Source of the DNA: Streptomyces sp. Y2F8-2
GTDB taxonomy: Bacteria > Actinomycetota > Actinomycetes > Streptomycetales > Streptomycetaceae
Length of the DNA: 64,000 bases
Direction: 5' to 3'
NCBI RefSeq assembly: GCF_014905555.1
Contig: NZ_BNGS01000012.1
Span: 1 to 64,000 of the forward strand
Shown here: in pieces, positions 34,589-44,216 of the stretch
How positions within the stretch are numbered: position 1 is the stretch's first letter
Layout: every line of letters starts with the position of its first letter
Translations under genes and position numbers: made by a program
Notes under the pieces: model-generated
What the model was told of the DNA's origin: nothing
Seen by the model: the letters and a program-made list of their open reading frames with translations, nothing else
Databases searched by the model: none

Positions 34589-35935
34589 ATGGGAAATGTT
34601 CAGTACGACACGTGCGTGATCGGAGCGGGTCCTGCCGGGCTGGCGGTCGCCAGAGCCCTGATGGAGCGGGACCTGCCGTACACGCATCTCGAGCGGCACA
34701 CTGGGCCCGGAGGCATCTGGGACATCGACAACCCTGGCAGCCCGATGTACGAGTCGGCCCATTTCATTTCCAGCAAGACTCTCTCGGGCTTCGGAGGATT
34801 TCCCATGCCCGACGAATTCGCAGACTATCCCCCGCACCGGCAGATCCTCTCGTACCTGAAATCCTTCGCCGACGCCTACGAGCTGACGGAGCGCATCCAG
34901 TTCGGTGTCGAGGTCGAAAGCGTCGAGAAGAACGCCGACGGCACCTGGGCGGTCACCCGGACCGACGGAGAGCGAACCGTGCACAGCCAGGTCGTGGTGT
35001 GCACGGGTTCCCAGTGGCACCCCAACATCCCGGAGCTGCCGGGGAACTTCACCGGCGAGGTCCGCCACACGATCGGCTACCGCAGCGCCGAGGAACTGCG
35101 CGGCAAGCGGGTCCTGGTCGTGGGAGCGGGGAACTCCGGCTGCGACATCGCCTGCGACGCGGCCCGCAGCGCCGACCACGCGGTGATCAGCATGCGCCGC
35201 GGCTACTGGTTCATCCCCAAGCACCTCTTCGGCCGGCCGGTGGACACCATCGCCAATGACGGGCCGCACCTGCCGATGTGGCTGGCGCAGCGGGTCTTCG
35301 GCACCCTCCTGAGGATCCTCAACGGCGACCCGACGCGCCTGGGCCTGCAGAAGCCGGACCACAAGCTGTTCGAGACCCACCCCACGATCAACTCGATGCT
35401 GCTCCACCACCTCCAGCACGGAGACATCACCGCCAAGCCGGGGATCGCCCGCACCGAGGGCAGGACGGTCCACTTCACGGACGGCACCCGCGACGACTTC
35501 GACCTGATCCTGCTGGCCACCGGTTACGTCCACAAGGTGCCGGTCGCGCAGAAGTACTTCGGCGACGAGCAGCACCCCGACCTGTACCTGTCGTCGTTCT
35601 CCCGCGAGCACCAGGGCCTGTTCGGAGTCGGCTTCGTCGAGACCAACTCCGGCGCGTACCGGCTCTTCGACACCCAGGCCCAGCTGATCGCCGGGCACAT
35701 CCACGACGCACGGCACCGGCTGCCGAACGCGGAGCGATTCGGGGGCATGATCCGTACCGACCGCCCGGACCTGTCCGGCGGCATCAAGTTCGTCGACTCG
35801 CCCCGGCACACCGGCTACGTCGACAGCGGGGCCCTCGTGAAGCACCTCGTCAGGATCGCGGCCGAGATGGGCTGGCGCACCGAAGGCCGACCGCCGCGCG
35901 TGCGGTCCCTGCGGGACGTGGAGACGGTGTCATGA
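34589..35935 (+). CDS. Flavin-containing monooxygenase (FMO/Baeyer-Villiger type)
   Basis: 448 residues. FAD motif CVIGAGPAGLAVARAL (about 11-26), the FMO fingerprint FTGEVRHTIGY (FxGxxxHxxxY), the NADPH motif VLVVGAGNSGCDIA and LLATGYVHKVP are intact. Enzymes of this kind insert one oxygen atom, giving N- or S-oxides or esters/lactones. It is the first gene of a three-gene unit (ATGA overlaps with the SDR and aldehyde dehydrogenase). The start at ATG 34589 follows AAGAAGGA with 9-base spacing; a longer frame begins at 34517. The set resembles the mycobacterial mymA locus (VirS, FMO, SDR). Confidence 0.88.
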   Translation: MGNVQYDTCVIGAGPAGLAVARALMERDLPYTHLERHTGPGGIWDIDNPGSPMYESAHFISSKTLSGFGGFPMPDEFADYPPHRQILSYLKSFADAYELTERIQFGVEVESVEKNADGTWAVTRTDGERTVHSQVVVCTGSQWHPNIPELPGNFTGEVRHTIGYRSAEELRGKRVLVVGAGNSGCDIACDAARSADHAVISMRRGYWFIPKHLFGRPVDTIANDGPHLPMWLAQRVFGTLLRILNGDPTRLGLQKPDHKLFETHPTINSMLLHHLQHGDITAKPGIARTEGRTVHFTDGTRDDFDLILLATGYVHKVPVAQKYFGDEQHPDLYLSSFSREHQGLFGVGFVETNSGAYRLFDTQAQLIAGHIHDARHRLPNAERFGGMIRTDRPDLSGGIKFVDSPRHTGYVDSGALVKHLVRIAAEMGWRTEGRPPRVRSLRDVETVS

Positions 35936-36810
35936 GCGGCTTCGACTTCCATGACAAGGTCATGCTGGTGACCGGCGGCGCCGGTGGGATCGGCAGCGCG
36001 ATGTGCCGTCGCTTCGCCGCCGGGGGCGCCCGCTGCGTGGTCGTCGACATCGACGGTGCCCGTGCCAAGCAGGTCGCCGCCGAGCTTCCCGGCGCCGGAC
36101 ACACAGCCATCGGCTGCGACCTGGTGGACCGGGCACAGGTGGAGCACCTCTTCGATCAGGTCGCCCACGCGTACGGCCGCCTCGACGTGCTCGTCAACAA
36201 CGTCGGAATGACCAGCGCCGAACGCTTCGACGTGCGCAGCGTCGAGAGCATCGAGAAGGAGATCACCCTCAACCTGATCTCGCCACTGGTCGCCACCAGG
36301 ATCGCGATCCCGCTGCTGCGGGCGTCCCTGGACGCCCGCGTGGTCACCACCGTCTCCCTCGGCGGGATCTTCCCGCTGGGCGAGACTCCGATCTACACGG
36401 CCTCGAAGTTCGGGCTGCGCGGGGCGATGCTCGCCATCGGGCTCGACCTGAGGAGCAAGGGCATCCTGGCCGGATCGGTGCTGCCGTCGGCGACCGACAC
36501 CCGCATGTTGCGCCAGGAAGCCGTGGACGGCGGGAACTCCATGCAGTTCCAGGACCCGCCACAGCAGCCCGCCGACGTCGTGGCGGCCGTGGTGGCCCTG
36601 CTCGACAAGCCCCGTCTGGAGGCATACCCCCGGACCGGAGAGTCCCGTCTGGTCCGGCTCGCGATGCTGGCGCCGAACCTGTTGCCGAAGGTGTTCCCGT
36701 TGTTCCGGCAGAGGGGGGAGCGCGGCATGGCCCGCTATCTCGAGGATCTGCGCCGCCGGGGACTGGCCCGGCGGGTCGACGGACGCTGGGAACTGGTGGA
36801 GGAGAAATGA
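35932..36810 (+). CDS. Short-chain dehydrogenase/reductase
   Basis: 292 residues. VTGGAGGIGSAM binds NAD(P), NNVGMTSAE is the NNAG-type motif, and the catalytic set is TTVSLGG (Ser) plus IYTASKFG (YxxxK). The C-terminal tail (VRLAMLAPNLLPKVFPLF) is longer and hydrophobic, as in lipid- or sterol-acting SDRs. Overlaps: ATGA with the FMO and with the aldehyde dehydrogenase. It would oxidise or reduce an alcohol/ketone intermediate. Confidence 0.88.
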   Translation: MSGFDFHDKVMLVTGGAGGIGSAMCRRFAAGGARCVVVDIDGARAKQVAAELPGAGHTAIGCDLVDRAQVEHLFDQVAHAYGRLDVLVNNVGMTSAERFDVRSVESIEKEITLNLISPLVATRIAIPLLRASLDARVVTTVSLGGIFPLGETPIYTASKFGLRGAMLAIGLDLRSKGILAGSVLPSATDTRMLRQEAVDGGNSMQFQDPPQQPADVVAAVVALLDKPRLEAYPRTGESRLVRLAMLAPNLLPKVFPLFRQRGERGMARYLEDLRRRGLARRVDGRWELVEEK

Positions 36811-38231
36811 CCGCAGCCGAGAGCCCCGCCACGCTGAAGGTCGTCAACCCGGCCACCGGGGAGCTGATCACCACTGTGCCCGCCACGAGCGCGGAAGACG
36901 TCGCCAAGGCGGCCGAGCGGGCCGAGCAGGTCCTCGCATCCGGCGTGTGGTCGCAGCTGCCGGTCCGGGAACGCGCCGCGGTGCTGCTGCGGCTCGCCGA
37001 CCTGATGGAACGCGACACCGGGATTCTGGCCCGGCTGGACAGCGAGGACGCCGGAAAGCCGATCACGGAGTGCCTCACCGGCGATGTGCCCGGCGCCGTC
37101 GAGTCGATCCGCTGGTTCGCCGAAGCGGCTGACAAAGTGTTCGGCAGGATCGCACCCGGAACCGGACACGACAGCCTGGGCCTGATGACTCGGGAGCCGA
37201 TCGGCGTGGTGGCGGCGATCCTGCCCTGGAACTATCCGCTGGCCATGACCGCGTGGAAGGCCGGTCCCGCCCTCGCCGCGGGCAACTGCCTGCTGGTCAA
37301 GCCCGCCGAGGCGACCCCGCGTTCGGCCCTGCACCTGGCTGAACTCGCCGCCGAGGCCGGCCTCCCCGAGGGGGTCCTCACGGTCCTGACCGGCCACGGC
37401 TCCGTCACCGGCGCAGCCCTGGCCCGCAGCCCCGTCGTGGGCGCTCTCTCGTTCACCGGCTCCACCGAAACCGGGCGCCGCATCCTCAAGGACGCGGCCG
37501 ACAGCAACTTCAAACGCGTCTGTCTGGAGATGGGCGGAAAGAGCCCCCAGGTGCTGATGTCCGACGCGCTCGCCTACGGCGACGAGCTCATCGACCACAT
37601 GATCGAGGCCGCATTCCTGACGATGGGGCAGAACTGCACGGCCGGTTCCCGCGTCCTGGTCCACCACAGCATCGCCCACGAGGTGCTGGAGCGGTTCACG
37701 ATCGCCGCGAAGCGCCTGGTCATCGGTGATCCCGCGGACCCTCGCACTCAGGTGGGGCCACTGATCGACCGGGCGGCCTTCGACCGGGTCGCGGCGGCGG
37801 TGGAAGCCGCCCGGGCCGGTGGAGCCCGCATTCACACCGGAGGGCTGCCGCACGGCCTGCCGCAGCGTGGGGCCTACTACCCGCCCACCGTGATCACCCA
37901 CGCGCCCGAAGGCAGCGACGTGCTCACCAGGGAACTGTTCGGCCCCGTCGTCACCGTCCAGACCTTCGCCTCCGAAGACGAGGCGATCCACCTGGCGAAC
38001 GCTACCGAATACGGACTCGCCGCCTCGGTATGGACCCGCGACCTCGACACCGCCCTCAGGTTGGCACGCGGCGTCCAGGCCGGCGTGGTCTCCGTCAACT
38101 CCTACAGCGAGGGCGACATCACCACACCCTTCGGCGGCTGGAAACAGTCCGGGTTCGGAGGCGCGGAGAAATCGACCAACGCCTTCGACCAGTGGACCCG
38201 GGAGAAGACCGTCTGGATCCGCACCCGGTGA
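36807..38231 (+). CDS. Aldehyde dehydrogenase
   Basis: 474 residues. Active-site Cys277 is in MGQNCTAGSR; the Glu is in CLEMGGKSPQ; FTGSTETGRR is the NAD loop. It ends the FMO-SDR-ALDH operon and would oxidise the aldehyde product to an acid. Its pattern is of the betaine-aldehyde/gamma-aminobutyraldehyde group, but the context points to a different, hydrophobic substrate (inference). Confidence 0.9.
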   Translation: MTAAESPATLKVVNPATGELITTVPATSAEDVAKAAERAEQVLASGVWSQLPVRERAAVLLRLADLMERDTGILARLDSEDAGKPITECLTGDVPGAVESIRWFAEAADKVFGRIAPGTGHDSLGLMTREPIGVVAAILPWNYPLAMTAWKAGPALAAGNCLLVKPAEATPRSALHLAELAAEAGLPEGVLTVLTGHGSVTGAALARSPVVGALSFTGSTETGRRILKDAADSNFKRVCLEMGGKSPQVLMSDALAYGDELIDHMIEAAFLTMGQNCTAGSRVLVHHSIAHEVLERFTIAAKRLVIGDPADPRTQVGPLIDRAAFDRVAAAVEAARAGGARIHTGGLPHGLPQRGAYYPPTVITHAPEGSDVLTRELFGPVVTVQTFASEDEAIHLANATEYGLAASVWTRDLDTALRLARGVQAGVVSVNSYSEGDITTPFGGWKQSGFGGAEKSTNAFDQWTREKTVWIRTR

Positions 38232-38665
38232 TTCGGGCTGATCATCCGTCAGGGGGGTTGGCGACGGGTCGGTGTGAGTCGTGAAACACCTGCCGACGGC
38301 TGACCGGACATGTCCTGCGCCGCCCATCGTGCACATCATCCCCCGTCTCGGATCGCGGAAGCTGAACTCGGTCATTCCAGGGCGAGGACGGACGGCACGG
38401 ATGACGCTGCCTGTGGGCGGGACGGGGTGAGCGAGTCCAGTGCGCCGCCGGGGTGGGCGACCATACTGAGCACCGTGCCGGCGAAGGGGCGCAGGCGGCG
38501 ATCGAGTTCGAAGCCGAAGCACCTGCAGATCGCCGAAATCCAGTCGCTCGGACCGCGCCGCGAAGCTGCCCACTGTCACTGTGCGGCCCGCTGACGCCGC
38601 GGTCTCGACGCGGCCGGGAGACTCTTTCCGTTCCAGGAGGTGCGGCGCTCTCTGTCGCCGCGCCG
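38232..38665. other. Convergent gap between the aldehyde dehydrogenase and FUSC genes
   Basis: 434 bases. I see no convincing gene, strong hairpin or repeat. Open frames here have poor codon structure. Confidence 0.6.
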
Positions 38666-40843
38666 TCACCCACCCCGATGCGCGGGCCCTGATCCGTTAC
38701 CTTCCGCAGCCAGGGCCGCCCGCACCCGCTGCTCCTCGCGAGCAGAGCCGACGTCCCGTTCCAGGGGGGTGCGGCTCACGGCTGTCGCGAGGTCCTCCAA
38801 GGCCTGTTTTTGCAGTTCCGCCTCGCGCCGCACGACCGGGCTCCCGTTGCCGACGGCGGCGCCCTCCCACGCGTGGAGCGCCTCCTCCACGCGCCCCCAG
38901 TCCGGGTTCCGGTGCTCGCGCACGGCGACTGCCGCCTGCTCGGTGTCCGCCTCGAGGGCCTCGGCGAACCGCTCCGCCTCGGGGATGAAACGGCTGTCGG
39001 CCCGCGGTACATGGCTCTCCATGAGCATCGCCGCCCGGCCGAACCGCTTGAGCGCCTCCTGCGCCTCCTGCGCCTCGCGCGATGTCAGACCCCTGGGGCG
39101 GACCGGTTCCTGCCTCGCGCGGTCGTATGCCTCCTGCCAGGCGGCACGTGCCTCCCTGCTTGCGAGCAGTGCCCTGCGCATGTCGGCGTGATGCTCCCGG
39201 GTCGGTTCGGCGTAGCTGCGGAGCACCGCGGCCGCATAGCGGCCATTGGCAGCGAGCCAGTCCGCAAGTCGGCCCGGCAGCTTGGGCGTCTCCCATGCGG
39301 GGAACACCACGTACGCCAGCATCGCCAGGGCCCCGCCGAGCAGGGTGAGGACCACCCGCTCGGGGACCGTCTGCTCCCATGCCTGGCCGCCCATGCCGAG
39401 CAGGAAGACGACGTACGCGGCAGTGAAACACTGGGAGTAGGCGTAGCCGGTCCGGATCAGCGTGTACGACAGGCCCGCCGAGACCACCGCCAGCGCGCCG
39501 GACACGTGGGCGCCCGGGCCCAGGGCCCGCACCATGCCGGTGGCGAGCGCGACCCCCGCCAGGGTCCCGGCGAGACGGGCCACCGCACGCGCGTACGTCC
39601 GGTGGAAGTCCGGCCGCATCACCATCACCGAGGCGATGGGTGCCCAGTAGCCGTGGCCCAGGGGTAGCCGGGCGGCGATCAGATAGCCGAGCGTGGCCAC
39701 CGCCGCCAGGCGGACGGCGTGCCGGAATATGGGCGAGTCCCGGCGGAGTTCACGGCGGACCGTCCGGACGAGGACCGGGACCAACCGGAGCATGGTCGGG
39801 CGCATCAAAAACTGGGCGCCGGCGAGGCCGGGCGGCGTGGGCGTCCTCCCGGGCGCGCAGCCGCACCCGGCGATCTCCAACGCCTCGCCGAGCAGTTCCA
39901 CGAGCCGCTCGGCGGCTTGCCGCGCGGGGCCCTCCAGCACCTCGTGCTCCTCGTCGACGCGCAGGACGTCCATGCTCCCGGGCCGCACCTCGGCGGGAGT
40001 GCCGCGTCGGATCGAACGAGCGGCCGCATCCAGGACGTCGGCGGCCGCGTCGAGCAACTCCCGCGCGCGGTCCCGCCCGGGTCCCTCCGCCGGGGCGCCC
40101 ACGTCCGGGTCGGCGAGCGCCGCGACCACCGGCCGTATGCGCTCGGCGAGTCCCCGGGGGCCGTGCAGGACGGGGGGACGGGTGCGGGCCTGTGACGGCG
40201 TCACGGCAGCCGCGTCCCGGGCCGTCATCAACGGCTCCGGGTCGAACGGGGCGGTCGGGTCGTGCCGCAACCGGCGGGCGTAGTCCGCCACTGCGGCCAG
40301 AGCGTCGGCGAGCGCGTCACGATGCGCGCCCCAACGCCGGATCGGGAACAGCAAGATCAGCACGGCCTGCGTCACGCCCCCGAGTGCGATGATCCCGGCG
40401 TGCTCCAGGGCTCGCCCGATGCTCGTGGGCAAGGTGATGGTCACCATCATGCTGCCCACGGTCGTCGCTGCGACGATCCCAGCAGTCGATCCGACGGCCC
40501 ACGCCATTCCCGCGGCAAAGGCCCATACGGCCAGCAGCGGCAGGAACGTCACGAATCGCCCCGCCGCCAGGTAGCCCACGAAGGTGCTGAGCGCCAGACC
40601 TGCGCCCGCGCCGAGCGCGACCACCTTGCGTGGACGCCAGCTGCGCTGGAAGGTGGCCCCACCCGCGGAGTAGGCGCCGAGGGCGGCGGACGCGGCATAC
40701 GCAGGGGAGACCAGCCACAGCGCCGGCCCGACGACGATCGCCACCCCAGCGGCCGCGCGCAGCGCGAGCAGGGGCTCCAGCCGCGTCTCCTCGATCTTGA
40801 GCCCGGATCGCACGACCTCCCCGAAGGCCCGCAGCCACGTCAC
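38666..40843 (-). CDS. FUSC-family membrane protein
   Basis: 725 residues. Two membrane blocks: an N-terminal one (about 25-175; GVAIVVGPALWLV, FVTFLPLLAVWAFAAGMAWAVG) and a second (about 370-520; YLIAARLPLGHGYWAPIASVMVMRPDF, a FUSC-type motif, then GALAMLAYVVFPAWE). These are separated and followed by helical cytoplasmic regions. FUSC proteins include fusaric-acid and aromatic-acid exporters. The GTG start at 40843 follows AGGCGGA. It stands alone on the minus strand. Substrate unknown. Confidence 0.82.
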   Translation of the reverse strand: MTWLRAFGEVVRSGLKIEETRLEPLLALRAAAGVAIVVGPALWLVSPAYAASAALGAYSAGGATFQRSWRPRKVVALGAGAGLALSTFVGYLAAGRFVTFLPLLAVWAFAAGMAWAVGSTAGIVAATTVGSMMVTITLPTSIGRALEHAGIIALGGVTQAVLILLFPIRRWGAHRDALADALAAVADYARRLRHDPTAPFDPEPLMTARDAAAVTPSQARTRPPVLHGPRGLAERIRPVVAALADPDVGAPAEGPGRDRARELLDAAADVLDAAARSIRRGTPAEVRPGSMDVLRVDEEHEVLEGPARQAAERLVELLGEALEIAGCGCAPGRTPTPPGLAGAQFLMRPTMLRLVPVLVRTVRRELRRDSPIFRHAVRLAAVATLGYLIAARLPLGHGYWAPIASVMVMRPDFHRTYARAVARLAGTLAGVALATGMVRALGPGAHVSGALAVVSAGLSYTLIRTGYAYSQCFTAAYVVFLLGMGGQAWEQTVPERVVLTLLGGALAMLAYVVFPAWETPKLPGRLADWLAANGRYAAAVLRSYAEPTREHHADMRRALLASREARAAWQEAYDRARQEPVRPRGLTSREAQEAQEALKRFGRAAMLMESHVPRADSRFIPEAERFAEALEADTEQAAVAVREHRNPDWGRVEEALHAWEGAAVGNGSPVVRREAELQKQALEDLATAVSRTPLERDVGSAREEQRVRAALAAEGNGSGPAHRGG

Positions 40844-41144
40844 AGGTGTCCGCCTGGCCGGAACGCCCTGCCGGGTCGCGTCGGCCTGGTTGAGGTGCGG
40901 CAGCCCTCGTGCAAGGAAGCCTCCCCCACGGCCCGCTGGCTGGCGGCCGCAGCCGCTGGAGGTGGTGCTGCCACTGCGGACACTGCTGAGCGTCCGCCGT
41001 CCGTCCTCCAGGCCGGAGCGCGGGCAATCGTTGTTGGTTCAGGTCCGGCCGGAGCGCGGCGATTGCCCCCAGCCCCGTCCGGCGGACGGGCAGATCGCCA
41101 CCCCCGGTCCGAGGGAAGCAGGGGGCACGGCGGCACCGGATCTC
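40844..41144. other. Gap between the Zn-dehydrogenase and FUSC genes
   Basis: 301 bases with no gene. It contains the composite repeat at 41011-41068, listed separately, which may act as the terminator of the dehydrogenase gene. Confidence 0.6.
41011..41068. repeat. Composite direct and inverted repeat
   Basis: GGCCGGAGCGCGG occurs twice (41011-41023 and 41047-41059). The flanking GGGCAATCG (41022-41030) and CGATTGCCC (41060-41068) are a perfect 9-bp inverted pair. The mixture of direct and inverted parts could fold as a hairpin downstream of the dehydrogenase gene. Confidence 0.55.
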
Positions 41145-42320
41145 TTACCGCTTGTGGCCGTTGCCGTGTCCGTTGGGATGCAGGACCACCTTGGTCCAGC
41201 CCTCGTCACGGGCGTCGAAGTGCTCGTAGGCGGTGGGGGCCTCGTCCAGGCTGAGCTCGTGGGAGACGACGAAGCTCGGCTTCGCCTTCCCGCCGGCGAT
41301 CAGATCCCGCAGGGCGCGGTTGTACTTCTTCACCGGAGCCTGCCCGGTGCCCATGTGCTGGCCCTTGAACCACATCTTCCCGAAGTCGATCGGCACCTTG
41401 CCCTGGGCCTCCAGCTCGCCCTGGGCCTCCGCGCCGCCGGGGTCCTGGGGCAGGAACACGCCCACCACGCCGATGTCGCCGGTGAACCTGACCGAGTCGA
41501 TCAGGCCGTTGAGCGTGAGGCTGGCGTCCTCGTGTCCCTGGGGATCGTGTGCCTGGTAGCCGACGCATTCGCAGCCGTTGTCGGCGCCCAGACCGAGGGT
41601 GGCCTCCTTGACGACCTCCGCAGGGTTCTGCTCGGCGGTGTTGATCGGGATGGCCCCGATCTCCTCCGCCTTGCGCAGCCGGTCGGGCTGGTGGTCGACC
41701 GTCCAGACGCGGCCGGCGCCCTTGAGGAGGGCGGAGTAGGTCGCCATCAGCCCGACGGGACCGGCCCCGAAGACGATGGTCTGGTCGCCCGGTTTGACGT
41801 GGGCCATCTCGGTGGCGTGGTAGCCGGTGGGAAAGATGTCGGCGAGCATCACGTAGTCGGTCTGCCGCTCGGCGGCGTCCTCGCCCAGACGCAGCGCGTT
41901 GAAGTCGCCGTAGGGCACGCGCAGCAGTTCCGCCTGGCCGCCCTGGTAGGGGCCCATGTCGGCGAATCCGTAGGCGGCTCCCGCGAGGGCGGGTTCCGGC
42001 TGCATGGTCAGGCAGTAGTTGGTCAGACCCTGCTCGCACTGCTTGCAGAAGCCGCAGGCGATGTTGAAGGGCAGGACCACGTACTCGCCGACCTGGACCT
42101 TGCGGACGGCCGGTCCGACCTCCACGACCTGGCCCATGTTCTCGTGCCCCAGGGTGCGGCCGGACTCGAACGAGGTGCGGCCCTCGTACATGTGCAGGTC
42201 CGAACCGCAGATGTTGGTGGTGGTGATCTTGACGATGATGTCGCAGGGGTGTTCGATCTTCGCGTCCGGTACGTCCTTCACTGTGACCGTTCGCGGTCCT
42301 TCATATACCGCTGCTTTCAT
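41145..42320 (-). CDS. Zinc-dependent alcohol dehydrogenase (glutathione-independent formaldehyde dehydrogenase type)
   Basis: 391 residues. The catalytic zinc sequence is NICGSDLHMYEG and TLGHENMG; the structural zinc uses four Cys in CGFCKQCEQGLTNYC. NAD binding: VFGAGPVGLMA. An insert region after the NAD domain and the long C terminus match the glutathione-independent formaldehyde dehydrogenase subgroup, which can oxidise formaldehyde or dismutate aldehydes. The ATG at 42320 follows GGGAAGTC. It ends in a His/Gly-rich tail (HGNGHKR). Remains of a related gene occur at 56606-56710. Confidence 0.88.
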   Translation of the reverse strand: MKAAVYEGPRTVTVKDVPDAKIEHPCDIIVKITTTNICGSDLHMYEGRTSFESGRTLGHENMGQVVEVGPAVRKVQVGEYVVLPFNIACGFCKQCEQGLTNYCLTMQPEPALAGAAYGFADMGPYQGGQAELLRVPYGDFNALRLGEDAAERQTDYVMLADIFPTGYHATEMAHVKPGDQTIVFGAGPVGLMATYSALLKGAGRVWTVDHQPDRLRKAEEIGAIPINTAEQNPAEVVKEATLGLGADNGCECVGYQAHDPQGHEDASLTLNGLIDSVRFTGDIGVVGVFLPQDPGGAEAQGELEAQGKVPIDFGKMWFKGQHMGTGQAPVKKYNRALRDLIAGGKAKPSFVVSHELSLDEAPTAYEHFDARDEGWTKVVLHPNGHGNGHKR

Positions 42321-42457
42321 GGTGACTTCCCTTGATGTCGCGGCATGGCGGAGATGGAGAGGGCGCAAGGAGCCTGACTCTCGGAATGCTGCGACGGCGT
42401 CCGTGGCTCCGGCACGCCTCTGCGGGCCGTGCACCCGGATGAGATGGACCGACCATG

Positions 42458-42499
42458 TGCCGCCGGCCCGCCAGGCGGAGCTTCGGCGCTCCGGCGGCA
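42458..42499 (-). terminator. Hairpin downstream of the unknown membrane protein gene
   Basis: TGCCGCCGG (42458-42466) and CCGGCGGCA (42491-42499) are perfectly inverted, enclosing GGAGC-TTCG-GCGCTCC, so a long stem with a stable tetraloop can form. It lies about 120 bases beyond the minus-strand stop at 42617 and upstream of the dehydrogenase start. Confidence 0.5.
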
Positions 42500-42616
42500 T
42501 TGCCTCCGGGTCCCCGTCAGCCCCCGAGGCGAAACAACCACGCACCGACCGATCAGCGGAATCTCCGGATCCGGACGATCAGCAACCGACGGCACATCTC
42601 CGACTGAGGTCACCCG

Positions 42617-43735
42617 CTAGTCACCGTGGTCGTCCTGCAGCACGCTGCGACGCTCCTGTTCGCGCTTGGAGTAGGCGGCTGCCCGGATCGCCTCGTCGCT
42701 CTCCAGGCCTGATCCCAGCGCGCCGCCCACCGTGGCGACCGAAGCGACGAACCAGGACAAGGTCCAGTACTCCGTGGTGTGCAGCGGGGTTCGTGTCGTG
42801 GTGGCGAACACCCGGTCGTTGAGGATGAACAGCGCCCACACCACGTTGATGACCATCAAACCCACGTAGCAGACGATCACCCCGATACCCACGGTCACGA
42901 TCGTCGAGGCGTTGTAGAGAGCGGCCCTCTTCCTCGCCTCCGGCGAAACCTCATCCGTTCGATGCCACAGGTTCGCGTCCACGATCAGCCAGCCGATCAT
43001 GAGACCGACAGACCCGACCATGGCGATCACTAGGCGTGGCGTGCTCAGGTAGGTGGCCAGGTTCCAGATGGTGGAGTTCACAGTGGCGACTGCTCCCGTG
43101 GCGAGTGCGGCCGCCAGGGCTTTCGACAAGCCCGGCACCAAGCGCCACGGCCGGTTGGCGCGGACCATACCGCCGAGCACCCTCAGGTAACCGCGCGGCC
43201 CACTGACGACGTACCGGAGATCGGCGATCTCCTCCTCACCGACCTGGCCCGGATGGATGGGCGCGAGACGACCGATGAAGGGCCCCCGCAGCGGCTGACT
43301 TCCCGGAGGGCCCTCAGGCCCAGTGGCCTGCGGGCCCGCCAAACTGAGCACGGCTTCTTCCACGGCCTGCCGGGCCCTGGTCTGCAGCCGGAAGCCCCCC
43401 AGCGCGGGAAGGGACAGCAGCGCCAAGCCGTGTTCGTGACTCAGCTCCACCACGAGCTTGCGCCCGTGTGAGTGCAGGGGAAGGTCGGTGAGGGCCACGA
43501 CGATGTCCCAGTTCCCCTCACTTCCGCGGTCCATGATCCGGCGCGTCAATGTGGGCAGGTCCTCGGTCCCTGCTGTGAAGGGCTCACTGACCACCTCGAC
43601 GTCGAACCGTCGTCCCTGTGACCTGTCGGCGAGCCGATCAGGAAGCATCTGGGCCATGCGCTGCGCGATCTCCGTCGGCGCATCCGGATCCGCCAGAAGA
43701 GCCACGACCGTAACGTCCTGAGACGACACACGCAT
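42617..43735 (-). CDS. Membrane protein of unknown function with soluble N-terminal domain
   Basis: 372 residues. I do not recognise a characterised family. The N-terminal part (about 1-175) is soluble and mixed alpha/beta (VTVVALLADPDAPTEIAQRM, NWDIVVALTDLPLHS). The second half has about four membrane helices (LVIAMVGSVGLMIGWLIV, TIVTVGIGVIVCYVGLMVI, WTLSWFVASVATVGGALGSG), then a charged tail. AAGGAGTC directly precedes the ATG. Possibly a ligand-responsive membrane protein; no enzyme motif seen. Confidence 0.7.
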   Translation of the reverse strand: MRVSSQDVTVVALLADPDAPTEIAQRMAQMLPDRLADRSQGRRFDVEVVSEPFTAGTEDLPTLTRRIMDRGSEGNWDIVVALTDLPLHSHGRKLVVELSHEHGLALLSLPALGGFRLQTRARQAVEEAVLSLAGPQATGPEGPPGSQPLRGPFIGRLAPIHPGQVGEEEIADLRYVVSGPRGYLRVLGGMVRANRPWRLVPGLSKALAAALATGAVATVNSTIWNLATYLSTPRLVIAMVGSVGLMIGWLIVDANLWHRTDEVSPEARKRAALYNASTIVTVGIGVIVCYVGLMVINVVWALFILNDRVFATTTRTPLHTTEYWTLSWFVASVATVGGALGSGLESDEAIRAAAYSKREQERRSVLQDDHGD

Positions 43736-44216
43736 GACTCCTTATCGCCGGCTGCCCCCGCGATCGCACGTGGTCACAGGATGCCCCCGAGGTAACGCCG
43801 ACGCCGCGTGACACGCTGGCCCCTGCCAGCAGGTGCAGGCGGTACGGTCAGGTCTCCTCGTGCTCCGCCGTGCAGGACCTGCCCCACCACCGGGCACACG
43901 GTTGCGTGCGCCACCACGAACACCAGCTCCGCGCCGCCACCCCGGGCGGCACCGCACGCCGCGCCACCGGACACCCCGCTTCGGTGTCCTGCCCGGAGGT
44001 GCGCAGGCAGGGGACAGGCGAAGACTTCGACTGGTTCGGGGGTCCCCGGCCGGGGCGGATCGAGAGTGGGCGCGAAGGGCGGTCGCCTCGCGGCGGGGCT
44101 CCCCTTCACGCCCACATACGGATCAACGGCGAAGCACTCTCGAAGGTTTCCCGGGAGCGGGGCCCGGTGACGGCGCCTGTCGCGCGGTTCCCGGCGCGAT
44201 CAGGTAATCAGGAACG
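43736..44216. other. Divergent gap between the membrane protein and UvrA-like genes
   Basis: 481 bases, very GC-rich. It must hold promoters for both divergent genes, but I see no clear gene, palindrome or repeat. Short frames on both strands look random. Confidence 0.55.

Noticed and set aside
38242..38673. Possible small gene in the FUSC/ALDH gap
   Set aside because: Poor codon pattern, Arg/Pro-rich random-looking product, no ribosome site.
43774..44115. Small open frame in the gap before the UvrA-like gene
   Set aside because: Pro/Arg/Gly-rich, no ribosome site, no similarity that I recognise.
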